This document shows, in pieces, positions 22,830-31,280 of a stretch of DNA of 33,285 nt. The position numbers were made by a program, and so were the translations under genes. Under the pieces are notes generated by a model, which was not told where the DNA came from, made no database searches, and was given only the letters and a program-made list of their open reading frames with translations. Positions within the stretch are counted from its first letter, which is position 1; each line of letters starts with the position of its first letter. Source of the stretch: Bacteroidota bacterium (GTDB taxonomy: Bacteria > Bacteroidota > Bacteroidia > Chitinophagales > Chitinophagaceae); contig JAEWKC010000048.1 of assembly GCA_023386235.1 (NCBI GenBank), positions 1 to 33,285 on the forward strand, in the 5' to 3' direction.

Positions 22830-23804
22830 TTATACTTCTTTAAATACACCCATTTTGCTAAATTTCTCTATCCTTTGCTGTATACGCTTTTCAGGAGATA
22901 TTTTTTTGAGTTCTTTTATATTTTTAAGCAATATTTCTTTTAGTATTTCCGCGGCTTCAGCGTAATCCCAATGAGCGCCGCCAATGGGCTCGGGCACTAC
23001 GCCGTCTACCAAACCAAACTCACTCATATAATTAGATGTAAGCTTTAATTCTTCCGCGGCCTTTTCTTTATAATCCCAGCTTCTCCATAAAATAGAGCTA
23101 CAGTTTTCAGGAGAAATTACGGTATACCATGAATTTTCAAGCATCAATACCTTGTCTCCTACTCCAATGCCCAATGCGCCGCCGCTGGCTCCTTCTCCAA
23201 TAATAACACAAATCACAGGAACTTTAAGGTTAAACATTTCATATATATTTCTGGCAATGGCTTCGCCCTGACCGCGTTCTTCTGCTTCCATTCCCGGATA
23301 GGCGCCAGGCGTATCAATGAGCGTAACAATGGGTTTATTAAATTTCTCTGCCAGCTTCATTAAACGCAATGCTTTTCTATAACCTTCCGGGTTAGCCATA
23401 CCAAAATTACGCATTTGTCTTTGCTTGGTATTACTGCCTTTTTGCTGGCCTATAAACATTACAGTTTCGTCACCAAGCTTAGCAAATCCGCCTACCATAG
23501 CTTTATCATCTTTAAAGTTTCTGTCGCCATACAATTCATAAAAATCAGTGGTCATTTTATAAATGTATTTCAAGGTATAAGGCCTGTCAGGATGGCGACT
23601 CAGCTGCACACGCTGCCAGGGTGTAAGCGCGTTGGTTATTTCCTTTCTTTTATCTATTATAAGATTTTCCAGCTGTTGTATGTTTTCGCTGTAGTTGATT
23701 TTTTTATTCTTTTCAGCGAGTTTATTTGTTTCTTCTATTTGCTCATACAATTCTTTGATGGGCATTTCAAAATCAAGAAACTGTCTGTTTGGATATTCAG
23801 GCAT
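22830..23804 (-). CDS. accA: Acetyl-CoA carboxylase carboxyltransferase subunit alpha
   Basis: This 324-residue protein is the alpha part of the carboxyltransferase that makes malonyl-CoA for fatty acid synthesis. It shows the N-terminal LDFEMPIKELYEQIEE helix, ALTPWQRVQLSRHPDRP, FYELYGDRNFKDD, the FNKPIVTLIDTPGAYPGMEA strand, GEGASGGALGIGVGDKVLML and SPENCSSILWRSWDYKEKAAE. The partner accD is not in this window, which is usual for Bacteroidetes. It is divergent from tRNA-Asp. Confidence 0.97.
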   Translation of the reverse strand: MPEYPNRQFLDFEMPIKELYEQIEETNKLAEKNKKINYSENIQQLENLIIDKRKEITNALTPWQRVQLSRHPDRPYTLKYIYKMTTDFYELYGDRNFKDDKAMVGGFAKLGDETVMFIGQQKGSNTKQRQMRNFGMANPEGYRKALRLMKLAEKFNKPIVTLIDTPGAYPGMEAEERGQGEAIARNIYEMFNLKVPVICVIIGEGASGGALGIGVGDKVLMLENSWYTVISPENCSSILWRSWDYKEKAAEELKLTSNYMSEFGLVDGVVPEPIGGAHWDYAEAAEILKEILLKNIKELKKISPEKRIQQRIEKFSKMGVFKEV

Positions 23805-23925
23805 ATTTTAATTTTAAAGTTCAAAGATAAGGAGATTTTAAAAGGTTCAAGATTTTTGAAAAAAAATTTGGTAAATATTCTTTTTCATCTCATATTTGCA
23901 CTCCCAAACAAGATAAAAAGTTTTT

Positions 23926-23933
23926 TATTTTTG
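23926..23933 (+). promoter_or_regulatory. -7 box of the tRNA-Asp gene
   Basis: TATTTTTG matches TAnnTTTG exactly, 5 bases before the mature tRNA 5' end. A TTTG at 23895-23898 is 27 bases upstream, longer than usual for a -33 box. Confidence 0.5.
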
Positions 23934-23938
23934 TTTAA

Positions 23939-24012
23939 GGATCGGTAGTTCAGTTGGTTAGAATGCCGCCCTGTCACGGCGGAGGTCGCGGGTTCGAGTC
24001 CCGTCCGGTCCG
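23939..24012 (+). tRNA. tRNA-Asp (GTC)
   Basis: The 74-base cloverleaf has the acceptor stem GGATCGG/CCGGTCC (one T-G pair), D-arm GTTCAGTTGGTTAGAAT, anticodon stem CCGCC/GGCGG around the loop CTGTCAC with anticodon GTC, and the T-arm GCGGGTTCGAGTCCCGT. The discriminator base is G at 24012 and CCA is not encoded. It is followed by a strong terminator. Confidence 0.97.
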
Positions 24013-24065
24013 CAATCAACATTGATTATCAATGTTTTGCAAATAATGTACACTGATTTGTACAC

Positions 24066-24094
24066 AAAAGCCCCGAAAATCGGGGCTTTTTTTG
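24066..24094 (+). terminator. Terminator downstream of tRNA-Asp
   Basis: AAAAGCCCCG (24066-24075 approx.), a 5-base loop and CGGGGCTTTT followed by TTTG make a strong GC-rich rho-independent hairpin. It ends the tRNA transcript. Confidence 0.92.
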
Positions 24095-24264
24095 TCTGTA
24101 AAAACAGACTGCAACAATGAATATTTTTAAAATCACCCTACCCACCTGCCACTTGCTATTTGGGCAAAATAAAGCCTTGCGAAAGTAATATTCCGCAAAG
24201 CTTTAAATGGCTCTGTAATTATTTTTGTTAATGATACATTTTCCATTTTTACAATCATTTTAGG

Positions 24265-24732
24265 TTATAATTTATACCTGTACAATTCAGCTATCACTTC
24301 GTTTAATTCTTTCTCCGCTAAAAGGTAATTATTGGTAGCGGTATAGAAATAGCTTGCTTCCAAAAAGTATTGGATAGTAGTTATTTCTCCGAAGGATAAA
24401 GCTTTGCCCAACAACTTGATGCTGTTGATATTACTTAATACATTCTGATAGTCTTCTACAGTCTTTTGCAGGTTGCTGTACTTTTCATACAATTGTTTTA
24501 TATCATAGTAATGTTCATTAATATGTTCATTCAACTGTACATCAGCTACGGATAATTCTGCCTGACTTTGCTTTATCCGATTTTTATTTTCCCAAAGCGG
24601 AATACTAACACCAATTCTTGCACCGTTAAATTTTTGCCCTAAGATGCCCTGATAATGATAGCCCGCTTCAAACTTTGGCAAAGTCAATGCTTTGGTTACT
24701 TCAATTTGTTTTTGAGCAATTATTTTCTGTTG
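24265..24732 (-). pseudogene. 5'-truncated TolC/CusC-like outer-membrane efflux protein
   Basis: The open frame runs from 24732 to 24265 and encodes the C-terminal third of a TolC-family channel: AQKQIEVTKALTLPKFEAGY, then GVSIPLWENKNRIKQSQAEL, and a long helical tail ending LLAEKELNEVIAELYRYKL. Full family members are about 400-480 residues; here only about 156 codons remain. A TAA at 24733-24735 precedes them in frame, and beyond it the homology stops. A TTG at 24685-24687 could start a 140-residue product, but it would lack the signal peptide and half the barrel. No RND pump or membrane-fusion genes are adjacent. I read it as a deletion remnant next to the tRNA gene. Confidence 0.85.
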
Positions 24733-24735
24733 TTA

Positions 24736-25395
24736 ACCACTTGAGCAATAAGCAATAATATAGTCCATCTCTTGCGCAACATTCAAACAAAGATATAAAA
24801 AGTTAGACTACTTGTCCTGTAAGTTCTGTTTTTCTGATCAGCCAGCCTATAAGGTAAATAATTTATTAAATAAATCTGCTACATTAATGGGTAGTATTTT
24901 AAAAGTTATTGAATTACTTTATTGATAAAAAAATCTTGTTTGTTGCATTTTTCTGAATAAAACCTCGTATATACCTGGGATTTTTCTTAACGGTGGCGCT
25001 TGACGAAGTTCCGAAAAAAATGCGAATTTTTTCATAACTTGTTTTAGAATAAATAGGAGCATTTTTTTCGGAGCCAATTTAGCGTAGCGGTATCATGAGT
25101 GCCAAAATAAAATATATACGATGGCGAATAAATTTTGTTAAGCGTCTTGTTGCACGCAGCCCATGGGCAAGTGCGGCAAGACGACGGGCAAGATAAAATT
25201 TGGTCAAGCGCCACCGTTGACACGCTTTGGGAGAAAGACTCGGGAGTTTGGCTTATAAAGCCAAACGAAGAGGCTTGCGAGCGTGGGTTGCGTGTCAACA
25301 TCTGGTTTTGCGTATTTCGTTAATCTTTTTCCTGTCATCCTTTATAGTCAATTGTATGGATGATCTTTATGTTTTTACATTTTAAATAAACGCGT
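24736..25395. other. Gene-free accessory stretch between efflux remnant and mqnC
   Basis: About 660 bases hold no convincing gene. The first 250 are AT-rich. The part from about 24989 to 25300 is richer in GC and filled with nested inverted repeats (described separately). The short open frames there (on both strands) come from the palindromes and match no family I know. Confidence 0.6.
24989..25299. repeat. Nested palindromic element of unknown type
   Basis: Several perfect inverted repeats are nested or adjacent: a 16-bp pair AACGGTGGCGCTTGAC (24989-25004) with its complement at 25203-25218; a compound hairpin at 25143-25183 (CGTCTTG/CAAGACG, GCAC/GTGC, central palindrome GCCCATGGGC), extended outward by AAATTTT/AAAATTT (25130-25136 and 25195-25201); and a 10-bp pair GTTGACACGC/GCGTGTCAAC (25216-25225 and 25290-25299) enclosing GTTTGGCTT/AAGCCAAAC (25246-25266). 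The shape recalls recombination sites or a non-autonomous mobile element, but core bases do not fit integron attC. No transposase is present. Confidence 0.65.
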
Positions 25396-26550
25396 TTAAT
25401 AATTTACTACCTGCTCCCGGATGCTTTGTGGAATTTCGCGCCAGTCATATTCCTGGTTGCGCAGTTGAGGTTCAAAGCCCGCTTCTTTAATAGCGTCCTG
25501 CATAGTTTTGTATGTGAATCTGTGCGGCGCCCCGGCTGCGCTCACTACGTTTTCTTCAATCATAATGCTGCCAAAATCATTAGCCCCGGCATGCAGGCAT
25601 ATTTGAGCGGTCTGCTTGCCTACGGTAAGCCAGCTGGCCTGTATGTTTGTAATATTGGGCAACATGATTCTGCTAAGCGCTATCATGCGGATATATTCCT
25701 GTGATGTGGTGAGGTTTTGTACACCTCTTATTTTGGTAAGCAAAGTGTCTACATCCTGAAATGTCCATGGTATAAATGCCAGAAAACCTTTTACGTTATC
25801 GGGTTTCCTACTTTGCACTTCTCTTATCTTCACCAGGTGAATAAATCGTTCTTCAATGGTTTCCACATGGCCAAACATCATTGTAGCGCTGGTGGTAATG
25901 TTTAATTTATGCGCTTCATGCATAATGGCCAGCCACTCGTCGGCGCCGCATTTTCCTTTACTGATGAGTCTTCTTACCCGGTCAATCAATATCTCCGCGC
26001 CTGCACCCGGCAATGAATCCATGCCGGCTTCCTTCAATGCTTTCAACACATCGTGATGACTGGCTTTTTCCAACTTGCAAATGTGTGCCACTTCGGGTGG
26101 ACCTAAAGCGTGCAAGCGTATATCAGGAAATTCGGCTTTTATTTGCCGGAAAGTATTTACGTAAAAATCCAGTCCCAGGTCGGGATGATGTCCGCCTTGC
26201 AGCAACAGCTGATCTCCTCCGTATTGTATGGTTTCCTTTATCTTTACTCTGTAAGTATCCATATCTGTTATATAGGCTTCAGGATGCCCGGGTATTCTGA
26301 AAAAATTACAGAATTTACAGTTGGCTACACATACATTGGTGGTGTTCAGGTTTCTGTCTATTTGCCAGGTAACTTTACCATGCGGCACTTGTTTTTTGCG
26401 CAGCTCATCGGCTATATACATTAATTCCGCCAAAGGAGCGGCGTAGTAAAGTTGCATTCCTTCTTCTACGGAAAGAAATTCAAAGCGTAAAGCTTTATTG
26501 TAAAGTTCTTGTAAGCCTATAGTATGGTTTGTTTCTATATTTGTAGTCAT
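25396..26550 (-). CDS. mqnC: Cyclic dehypoxanthinyl futalosine synthase (radical SAM, menaquinone synthesis)
   Basis: This 384-residue radical SAM enzyme carries the cluster motif C74-x3-C78-x2-C81 (CVANCKFCNF) preceded by IDRNLNTTNVCVANC. GPPEVAHI, DSLPGAGAEIL, TSATMMFGHVET, GFLAFIPWTFQ and MIEENVVSAAGAPH distinguish MqnC from the related MqnE and CofH. It cyclises dehypoxanthinyl futalosine in the futalosine route to menaquinone. No other mqn gene is nearby. It is divergent from the GH20 gene. The finding implies a menaquinone-based respiratory chain. Confidence 0.93.
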   Translation of the reverse strand: MTTNIETNHTIGLQELYNKALRFEFLSVEEGMQLYYAAPLAELMYIADELRKKQVPHGKVTWQIDRNLNTTNVCVANCKFCNFFRIPGHPEAYITDMDTYRVKIKETIQYGGDQLLLQGGHHPDLGLDFYVNTFRQIKAEFPDIRLHALGPPEVAHICKLEKASHHDVLKALKEAGMDSLPGAGAEILIDRVRRLISKGKCGADEWLAIMHEAHKLNITTSATMMFGHVETIEERFIHLVKIREVQSRKPDNVKGFLAFIPWTFQDVDTLLTKIRGVQNLTTSQEYIRMIALSRIMLPNITNIQASWLTVGKQTAQICLHAGANDFGSIMIEENVVSAAGAPHRFTYKTMQDAIKEAGFEPQLRNQEYDWREIPQSIREQVVNY

Positions 26551-26622
26551 AGACTGGCAAAGATACTAATTATTTAAAGTAATTTTAGGATGATATGCTT
26601 TTAACATTTCCTGAAAAAGAGA

Positions 26623-26630
26623 TAAATTTG
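26623..26630 (+). promoter_or_regulatory. -7 box before the GH20 gene
   Basis: TAAATTTG matches TAnnTTTG exactly, 43 bases before the ATG. No clear -33 box. Confidence 0.4.
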
Positions 26631-26673
26631 TATGATATATTTTATTTTTTATTTTAAAGCATAAATAGTTATC

Positions 26674-29055
26674 ATGATAAAACATTTAAACATTTCTTTG
26701 TGCGCGTGTATGCTGCTAATAATTGCATCTTGCGGCACACCCAAAAATACAACCACGCAAAACAATACGGGTAATGCGCAGACAACCGCTGTCGCGCAAA
26801 GCAATGCAAACTACCAGGTAGTGCCAATGCCAAAGGAAATAAATAATAAAGCAGGGGAGCCGTTTGTGCTGACTTCCGCTGTAAAGATCATTTACCCCGC
26901 GGGAAACGATAAAATGAAAAAAAATGCTGATTTTCTTGCCGAATATTTGCATCAGCTGGTAGGCTTTAAACCGGAAGTAACCACTACAAAACCTCAAAAT
27001 AATTTTATAGCCTTAAATAATCATCTTAAAAAAGAAAATAAAGACGCGTACGAAATTACAATAGATAACCAATCTATAGTAATCAACGGAGCCAGCGAAG
27101 CCGGTAACTTTTATGGTATTCAAACACTCAGGAAAGCTACCCCGATTGTACAAGGCAATGTAGCTTACGCGCCGGTTACCATTAAAGATGAGCCCAGATA
27201 CGGTTACAGAGGTATGATGCTGGATGTATCAAGGCATTTTCAACCGGTAGCTTTTGTAAAGAAATACATTGATATTTTGGCCTTGCACAACATCAATAAA
27301 TTTCATTGGCATCTTACAGAAGATCAGGGCTGGAGAATTGAGATAAAGAAATATCCCAGGCTTACGGAAATAGGCTCTAAAAGAAGTGAAACGGTTATTG
27401 GCAGAAATACCGGCAAGTTTGATGGTATACCACACGGAGGTTTTTATACGCAGGATGAAATAAGAGATATAGTAAGCTATGCTGAAGACCGCCACATTAC
27501 TATTATTCCTGAAATTGACCTGCCGGGTCACATGCTGGCCGCACTGGCTTCTTATCCCGAGCTGGGCTGTACCGGCGGACCTTATGAAGTAGAGAAAACA
27601 TGGGGCGTTTTTGACGATATTCTTTGCGCCGGGCAGGAAAAAACATTTACTTTTTTAGAGGGAGTGCTTTCTGAGGTGATTGAGTTATTTCCTTCTAAAC
27701 TGATACATATTGGCGGAGACGAAGCTCCTAAGGTAAGATGGGAAAAGTGCCCGCGCTGCCAGGCTAAAATAAAAGAACTGGGCATAAAAGGCGATGCTAA
27801 ACATGCCAAAGAATTTTATTTGCAAAGCTATGTTACCGAGCGTGTAGAAAAATTCCTGAATAAACATGGTAGAAATATTATTGGCTGGGACGAAATCCTG
27901 GAGGGTAAATTAGCCCCCAACGCTACAGTAATGTCCTGGCGTGGTATTGGCGGTGGCATTGAAGCGGCACAGTTAGGACATAATGTAATAATGACACCTA
28001 CCAGTCATCTCTATTTCGATTACTATCAGACAACAGATACAGAAAACGAACCTTTGGGCATTGGCGGATACGTGCCTCTGAAACAGGTATACAGCTTTGA
28101 ACCCGAGCCCGATGTATTGACCGCTGCTCAGAAGAAACATATCCTGGGCCCGCAGGCCAATCTGTGGACAGAGTATATAAAAACATCTTCGCATGTAGAA
28201 TACATGGTAATGCCACGTATAGCCGCACTGAGTGAAGTGCAATGGCTAAATGCCTTTCAAAAAAATTACGATGAATTTTTGCAAAGACTCCCCAGGTTGA
28301 TCAATATGTACAACCGCTTAGGCTACACCTATGCCACACACGTATTTGATGTGCAGACCGAACTGGTTTCCGATTCTGATAAAGGCGCGCTGGCCGTAAC
28401 ATTCAATACTATTGACGATGCACCGGTGTATTACACATTAGACGGCAGTGAGCCTACCATTAACTCCAATAAATACAATGGTACTTTTTACATAAAAGAC
28501 AACGCGGCACTGAAAGCCGTAGCCATCAGAAAAGAGGGTAGCAACAGCAGAGTATATAAACAGGACATTAAAACATCTAAAGCTACTTTTAAACCTACAA
28601 AACTATTAACCAAACCGGCTAAAGGTTATGAATATACCGGCGCTTCTACATTGGTAGACGGGTTGTACGGTACTACCACCAATTATAAAACCGGCCGCTG
28701 GATTGGTTTCCAGGGCAATGACCTGGAAGCTGTAATAGACATGCAGCAGCCAACACAAATATCCAACGCCCTGGTTCGTAATTGTGTGGTAACAGGAGAC
28801 TGGATAATGGACGCGGAGGAAATTATCATAGAATCTTCTGCTGACGGCAATATGTTTACAAAAGTATATGCAGAAAAAATCAATGAGAAAAACAAAAGTC
28901 ATTACTCAGATATCGTTACGCATAAATTATCATTCGCTCCTGTAACGGCGAGATATTACAAAGTAACCGTTAAGTCAGTAAAATCAATGCCCGACTGGCA
29001 TGCTGGAAAAGGCAAGCCGGCTTACATTTTTGTAGACGAAATAGCGTTGAACTAA
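26674..29055 (+). CDS. GH20 beta-N-acetylhexosaminidase lipoprotein
   Basis: This 793-residue protein starts with a lipoprotein signal (MLLIIASCG, lipidated C20). Residues about 45-165 are the GH20 N-terminal domain (YQVVPMPKEI ... NFYGIQTLRKATP). The catalytic barrel follows (YRGMMLDVSRHFQPV, KFHWHLTEDQGWR, EIDLPGHMLAA) with the Asp-Glu pair D349-E350 in IHIGGDEAPK. After about residue 560 comes a chitobiase C-terminal-like segment (DAPVYYTLDGSEPT), then an F5/8 type C (discoidin-like) carbohydrate-binding region ending KPAYIFVDEIALN. It removes terminal GlcNAc or GalNAc from chitin fragments or glycans, probably on the outer membrane surface. A strong terminator follows. Confidence 0.95.
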   Translation: MIKHLNISLCACMLLIIASCGTPKNTTTQNNTGNAQTTAVAQSNANYQVVPMPKEINNKAGEPFVLTSAVKIIYPAGNDKMKKNADFLAEYLHQLVGFKPEVTTTKPQNNFIALNNHLKKENKDAYEITIDNQSIVINGASEAGNFYGIQTLRKATPIVQGNVAYAPVTIKDEPRYGYRGMMLDVSRHFQPVAFVKKYIDILALHNINKFHWHLTEDQGWRIEIKKYPRLTEIGSKRSETVIGRNTGKFDGIPHGGFYTQDEIRDIVSYAEDRHITIIPEIDLPGHMLAALASYPELGCTGGPYEVEKTWGVFDDILCAGQEKTFTFLEGVLSEVIELFPSKLIHIGGDEAPKVRWEKCPRCQAKIKELGIKGDAKHAKEFYLQSYVTERVEKFLNKHGRNIIGWDEILEGKLAPNATVMSWRGIGGGIEAAQLGHNVIMTPTSHLYFDYYQTTDTENEPLGIGGYVPLKQVYSFEPEPDVLTAAQKKHILGPQANLWTEYIKTSSHVEYMVMPRIAALSEVQWLNAFQKNYDEFLQRLPRLINMYNRLGYTYATHVFDVQTELVSDSDKGALAVTFNTIDDAPVYYTLDGSEPTINSNKYNGTFYIKDNAALKAVAIRKEGSNSRVYKQDIKTSKATFKPTKLLTKPAKGYEYTGASTLVDGLYGTTTNYKTGRWIGFQGNDLEAVIDMQQPTQISNALVRNCVVTGDWIMDAEEIIIESSADGNMFTKVYAEKINEKNKSHYSDIVTHKLSFAPVTARYYKVTVKSVKSMPDWHAGKGKPAYIFVDEIALN

Positions 29056-29075
29056 AGCAGTATTCTTTCTTAGAG

Positions 29076-29106
29076 AAGCGTATCAAAAAAAGATACGCTT
29101 TTTTTA
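29076..29106 (+). terminator. Terminator of the GH20 gene
   Basis: AAGCGTATC/GATACGCTT (29076-29084 and 29092-29100) forms a 9-bp stem with an A7 loop, followed by TTTTT that runs into the stop codon of the convergent YbjQ gene. Confidence 0.9.
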
Positions 29107-29424
29107 TTCAATATTTACAGCTGTGCCAGATACAGAAACCATCAGCATACTGCTTCCGCTGCCCAATGTTTCATAATCCAGGTCAACGGCAATGATCGCG
29201 TTGGCGCCTAATTGCGCAGCCTGCGCCTCCATTTCTTTCATAGCGATTGTTTTAGCTTCTCTTAAAACTTTTTCATAAGCGCCCGATCTGCCTCCGACAA
29301 TATCTGTAATGGAAGAGAAAAAATCCTTCACAAAATTGGCTCCAATGATAGTTTCGCCGGTTACTACTCCGTAATAGTGTACTATTTTTTTGCCTTCTAT
29401 GGAATTGGTAGTTGTAATAAGCAT
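29104..29424 (-). CDS. YbjQ/UPF0145 family protein
   Basis: This 106-residue protein matches the YbjQ (UPF0145, 'heavy-metal-binding domain') family: MLITTTNSIEGKKIVHYYGV at the start, VTGETIIGANFVKDFFSSI, the helix with EAKTIAMKEMEAQAAQLGAN and AIIAVDLDYETLG. Members form pentamers with a Dodecin-like fold; the function is not established despite the old metal-binding name. The gene is transcribed alone; its stop overlaps the T-tract of the GH20 terminator. Confidence 0.9.
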   Translation of the reverse strand: MLITTTNSIEGKKIVHYYGVVTGETIIGANFVKDFFSSITDIVGGRSGAYEKVLREAKTIAMKEMEAQAAQLGANAIIAVDLDYETLGSGSSMLMVSVSGTAVNIE

Positions 29425-29566
29425 TTGTATTAAAATTTATTTGAAATCGAAATTAATGAAAAGAATTCTTTTTTAAGCTTCATTTTATAATTAACATATA
29501 ATCAACAAATCATTAACTATCAGATAATATTAGTTGCTTATTCTTGCCAAATTAAAAATACAAACT

Positions 29567-31150
29567 ATGATTCAAAGAATTTTATACGTTATCGTATACA
29601 GTTTTCTTCTTCTTCCGGCAATTGCACAAAACACAATTACCGGTTATGTTTTTAACGACGTGAATAAAAACAACAAAAAAGACCGCAATGAAAAAGGTTT
29701 GCCCAATGTATCTGTCTCCAACGGCAGAGATGTGGTGCTAACCAATGCGGAAGGTAAATATTCTATTATTGTTGATAATGATAATATAGTATTTGTAATA
29801 AAACCCAAAGATTACAGCTTTCCGGTTGATGCCTATAATTCACCCAGGTTTTTCCATTATCACAAACCTTTAGGTTCGCCGGCCACGCTGAAATACACAG
29901 GTGTTCCGGCTACGGGAGCCATTCCTAAATCGGTAGATTTTCCTATGTTGGCTGCCAATGAAACCAATACATTTTCTATACTGGTATTCGGCGATCCGCA
30001 GCCTTACAATATGACAGAGCTCAATTATTTTAATGAAAGCATTGTCAAAGATGTAAAAGATGCGGGTAAATATTCTTTTGGTATTAGCCTGGGCGATTTA
30101 GTGGGAGATGATTTAGATTTACATGAGCCTTACAAAAAATATATCGCTTCCATAGGACTGCCCTGGTATCATGTAATGGGTAATCACGATATCAATTTTG
30201 ACGTTACGGCTGATTCTTTATCAGATGAATCATTTGAAAAGAATTTCGGACCCAATAATTATGCATGGAATTATGGCAGCGCGCACTTTGTAATACTGGA
30301 TAATATTATCTATCCCGATCCAAGAGACGGCAAAGGTTACCAGGGTGGATTCAGAAAAGATCAACTTGATTTTCTTGAAAATAATTTAAAAAATGTAGAT
30401 AAAAGCAAGCTGGTGGTGATCTCTTATCATATCCCTTTAGATAATGCGGAAGGCGGCGGCAATCATTTCATAGACGCTGACAGGCAACGATTTTTTTCCA
30501 TACTAAAAGATTTCCCCAATGTGCTACTCATGTCGGCGCACACGCATTTTCAGGAGCAATTATATTATACCCAAAAGCATGGCTGGCAGGGAAGCAAACC
30601 CTTGCATGAATACAATGCCGGCACTACTTCCGGCGACTGGTATTCGGGCAAAATAGGAGATAAGGGCTATCCCGACGGTACCATGCGCGACGGCACACCC
30701 AGGGGCTACGCTTATTTAAATATCAACAATAATCAATACGATATACAATACCAGGTAATGGGCGCGCCTGCCGATTACCAGATAGAAATTTATGCTCCTA
30801 AAGTAATAGCCAAAGACAAAAGAACTTCTGCGCTGATTTACGCTAACTTTTTCATGGGACACAAAGATGATGTGGTGGAATTCAGAATTGATGATGGCAA
30901 CTGGAGAAAGATGAGCTATACAGAATCTATTGATCCTAATTATTTTAAATCATTGATAGATTGGGATTTCTCCGAAACGGTCATTTCCGGCAGAAGACCT
31001 TCTACACCGGTTATGAGCAAACATTTATGGTCTGCTTCTGTTCCGTTTAAGTTAAATGCCGGCACACATACCATAGAGGTAAGAGCTACTGATAAATACG
31101 GTAAACAACATACCGCTAATAAAAAGACATACAATGTAGTTGCTAATTAA
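29567..31150 (+). CDS. Secreted calcineurin-like metallophosphoesterase with N-terminal beta domain
   Basis: The likely start is the ATG at 29567 (527 residues); a TTG at 29534 would add 11 residues before a good signal peptide (ILYVIVYSFLLLPAIAQ). Residues about 20-110 form a SdrD/B-like or transthyretin-like domain (GYVFNDVNKNNKKDRNEKGL). The phosphoesterase core shows GDPQP with D143, SLGDLVGDD with D177, MGNHD (N206, H207, D208), ISYHIPL and SAHTHFQ, which supply the two-metal site. The C-terminal region (about 410-527) matches the MetallophosC domain found with this architecture in Bacteroidetes. The protein should act in the periplasm or on the surface on an unknown phosphoester. A terminator follows. 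Confidence 0.92.
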   Translation: MIQRILYVIVYSFLLLPAIAQNTITGYVFNDVNKNNKKDRNEKGLPNVSVSNGRDVVLTNAEGKYSIIVDNDNIVFVIKPKDYSFPVDAYNSPRFFHYHKPLGSPATLKYTGVPATGAIPKSVDFPMLAANETNTFSILVFGDPQPYNMTELNYFNESIVKDVKDAGKYSFGISLGDLVGDDLDLHEPYKKYIASIGLPWYHVMGNHDINFDVTADSLSDESFEKNFGPNNYAWNYGSAHFVILDNIIYPDPRDGKGYQGGFRKDQLDFLENNLKNVDKSKLVVISYHIPLDNAEGGGNHFIDADRQRFFSILKDFPNVLLMSAHTHFQEQLYYTQKHGWQGSKPLHEYNAGTTSGDWYSGKIGDKGYPDGTMRDGTPRGYAYLNINNNQYDIQYQVMGAPADYQIEIYAPKVIAKDKRTSALIYANFFMGHKDDVVEFRIDDGNWRKMSYTESIDPNYFKSLIDWDFSETVISGRRPSTPVMSKHLWSASVPFKLNAGTHTIEVRATDKYGKQHTANKKTYNVVAN

Positions 31151-31174
31151 TCAGCATAAAAAATTAGTAGAAAT

Positions 31175-31206
31175 AATGCGGCTGAATACGGTCGCATTTT
31201 TTATTG
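31175..31206 (+). terminator. Terminator of the metallophosphoesterase gene
   Basis: AATGCGGC / GTCGCATT (31175-31182 and 31191-31198, one G-T pair) followed by TTTTTTATT. It lies 25 bases past the stop. Confidence 0.85.
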
Positions 31207-31219
31207 AAAAATTTTCTTG

Positions 31220-31249
31220 TTTGTAATTGGCACAACTCATTTATCTTTG
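31220..31249 (+). promoter_or_regulatory. Near-consensus Bacteroidetes promoter of the PAP2-rlmH operon
   Basis: TTTG at 31220-31223, an 18-base spacer, and TATCTTTG at 31242-31249 match the -33/-7 consensus well. Transcription should start near 31255, before either candidate PAP2 start codon. Confidence 0.7.
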
Positions 31250-31280
31250 AGCTTTTTATAAATCTTGTGCAGGCATTATC

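Noticed and set aside
24989..25299. Integron attC site
   Set aside because: The outer repeat ends do not match the RYYYAAC...GTTRRRY core, no integron integrase or cassette array is present, and the size and nesting differ.
25044..25323. Open frames on both strands within the palindromic element (85 and 62 codons)
   Set aside because: They arise from the inverted repeats, have no family resemblance or start context, and conflict with each other.
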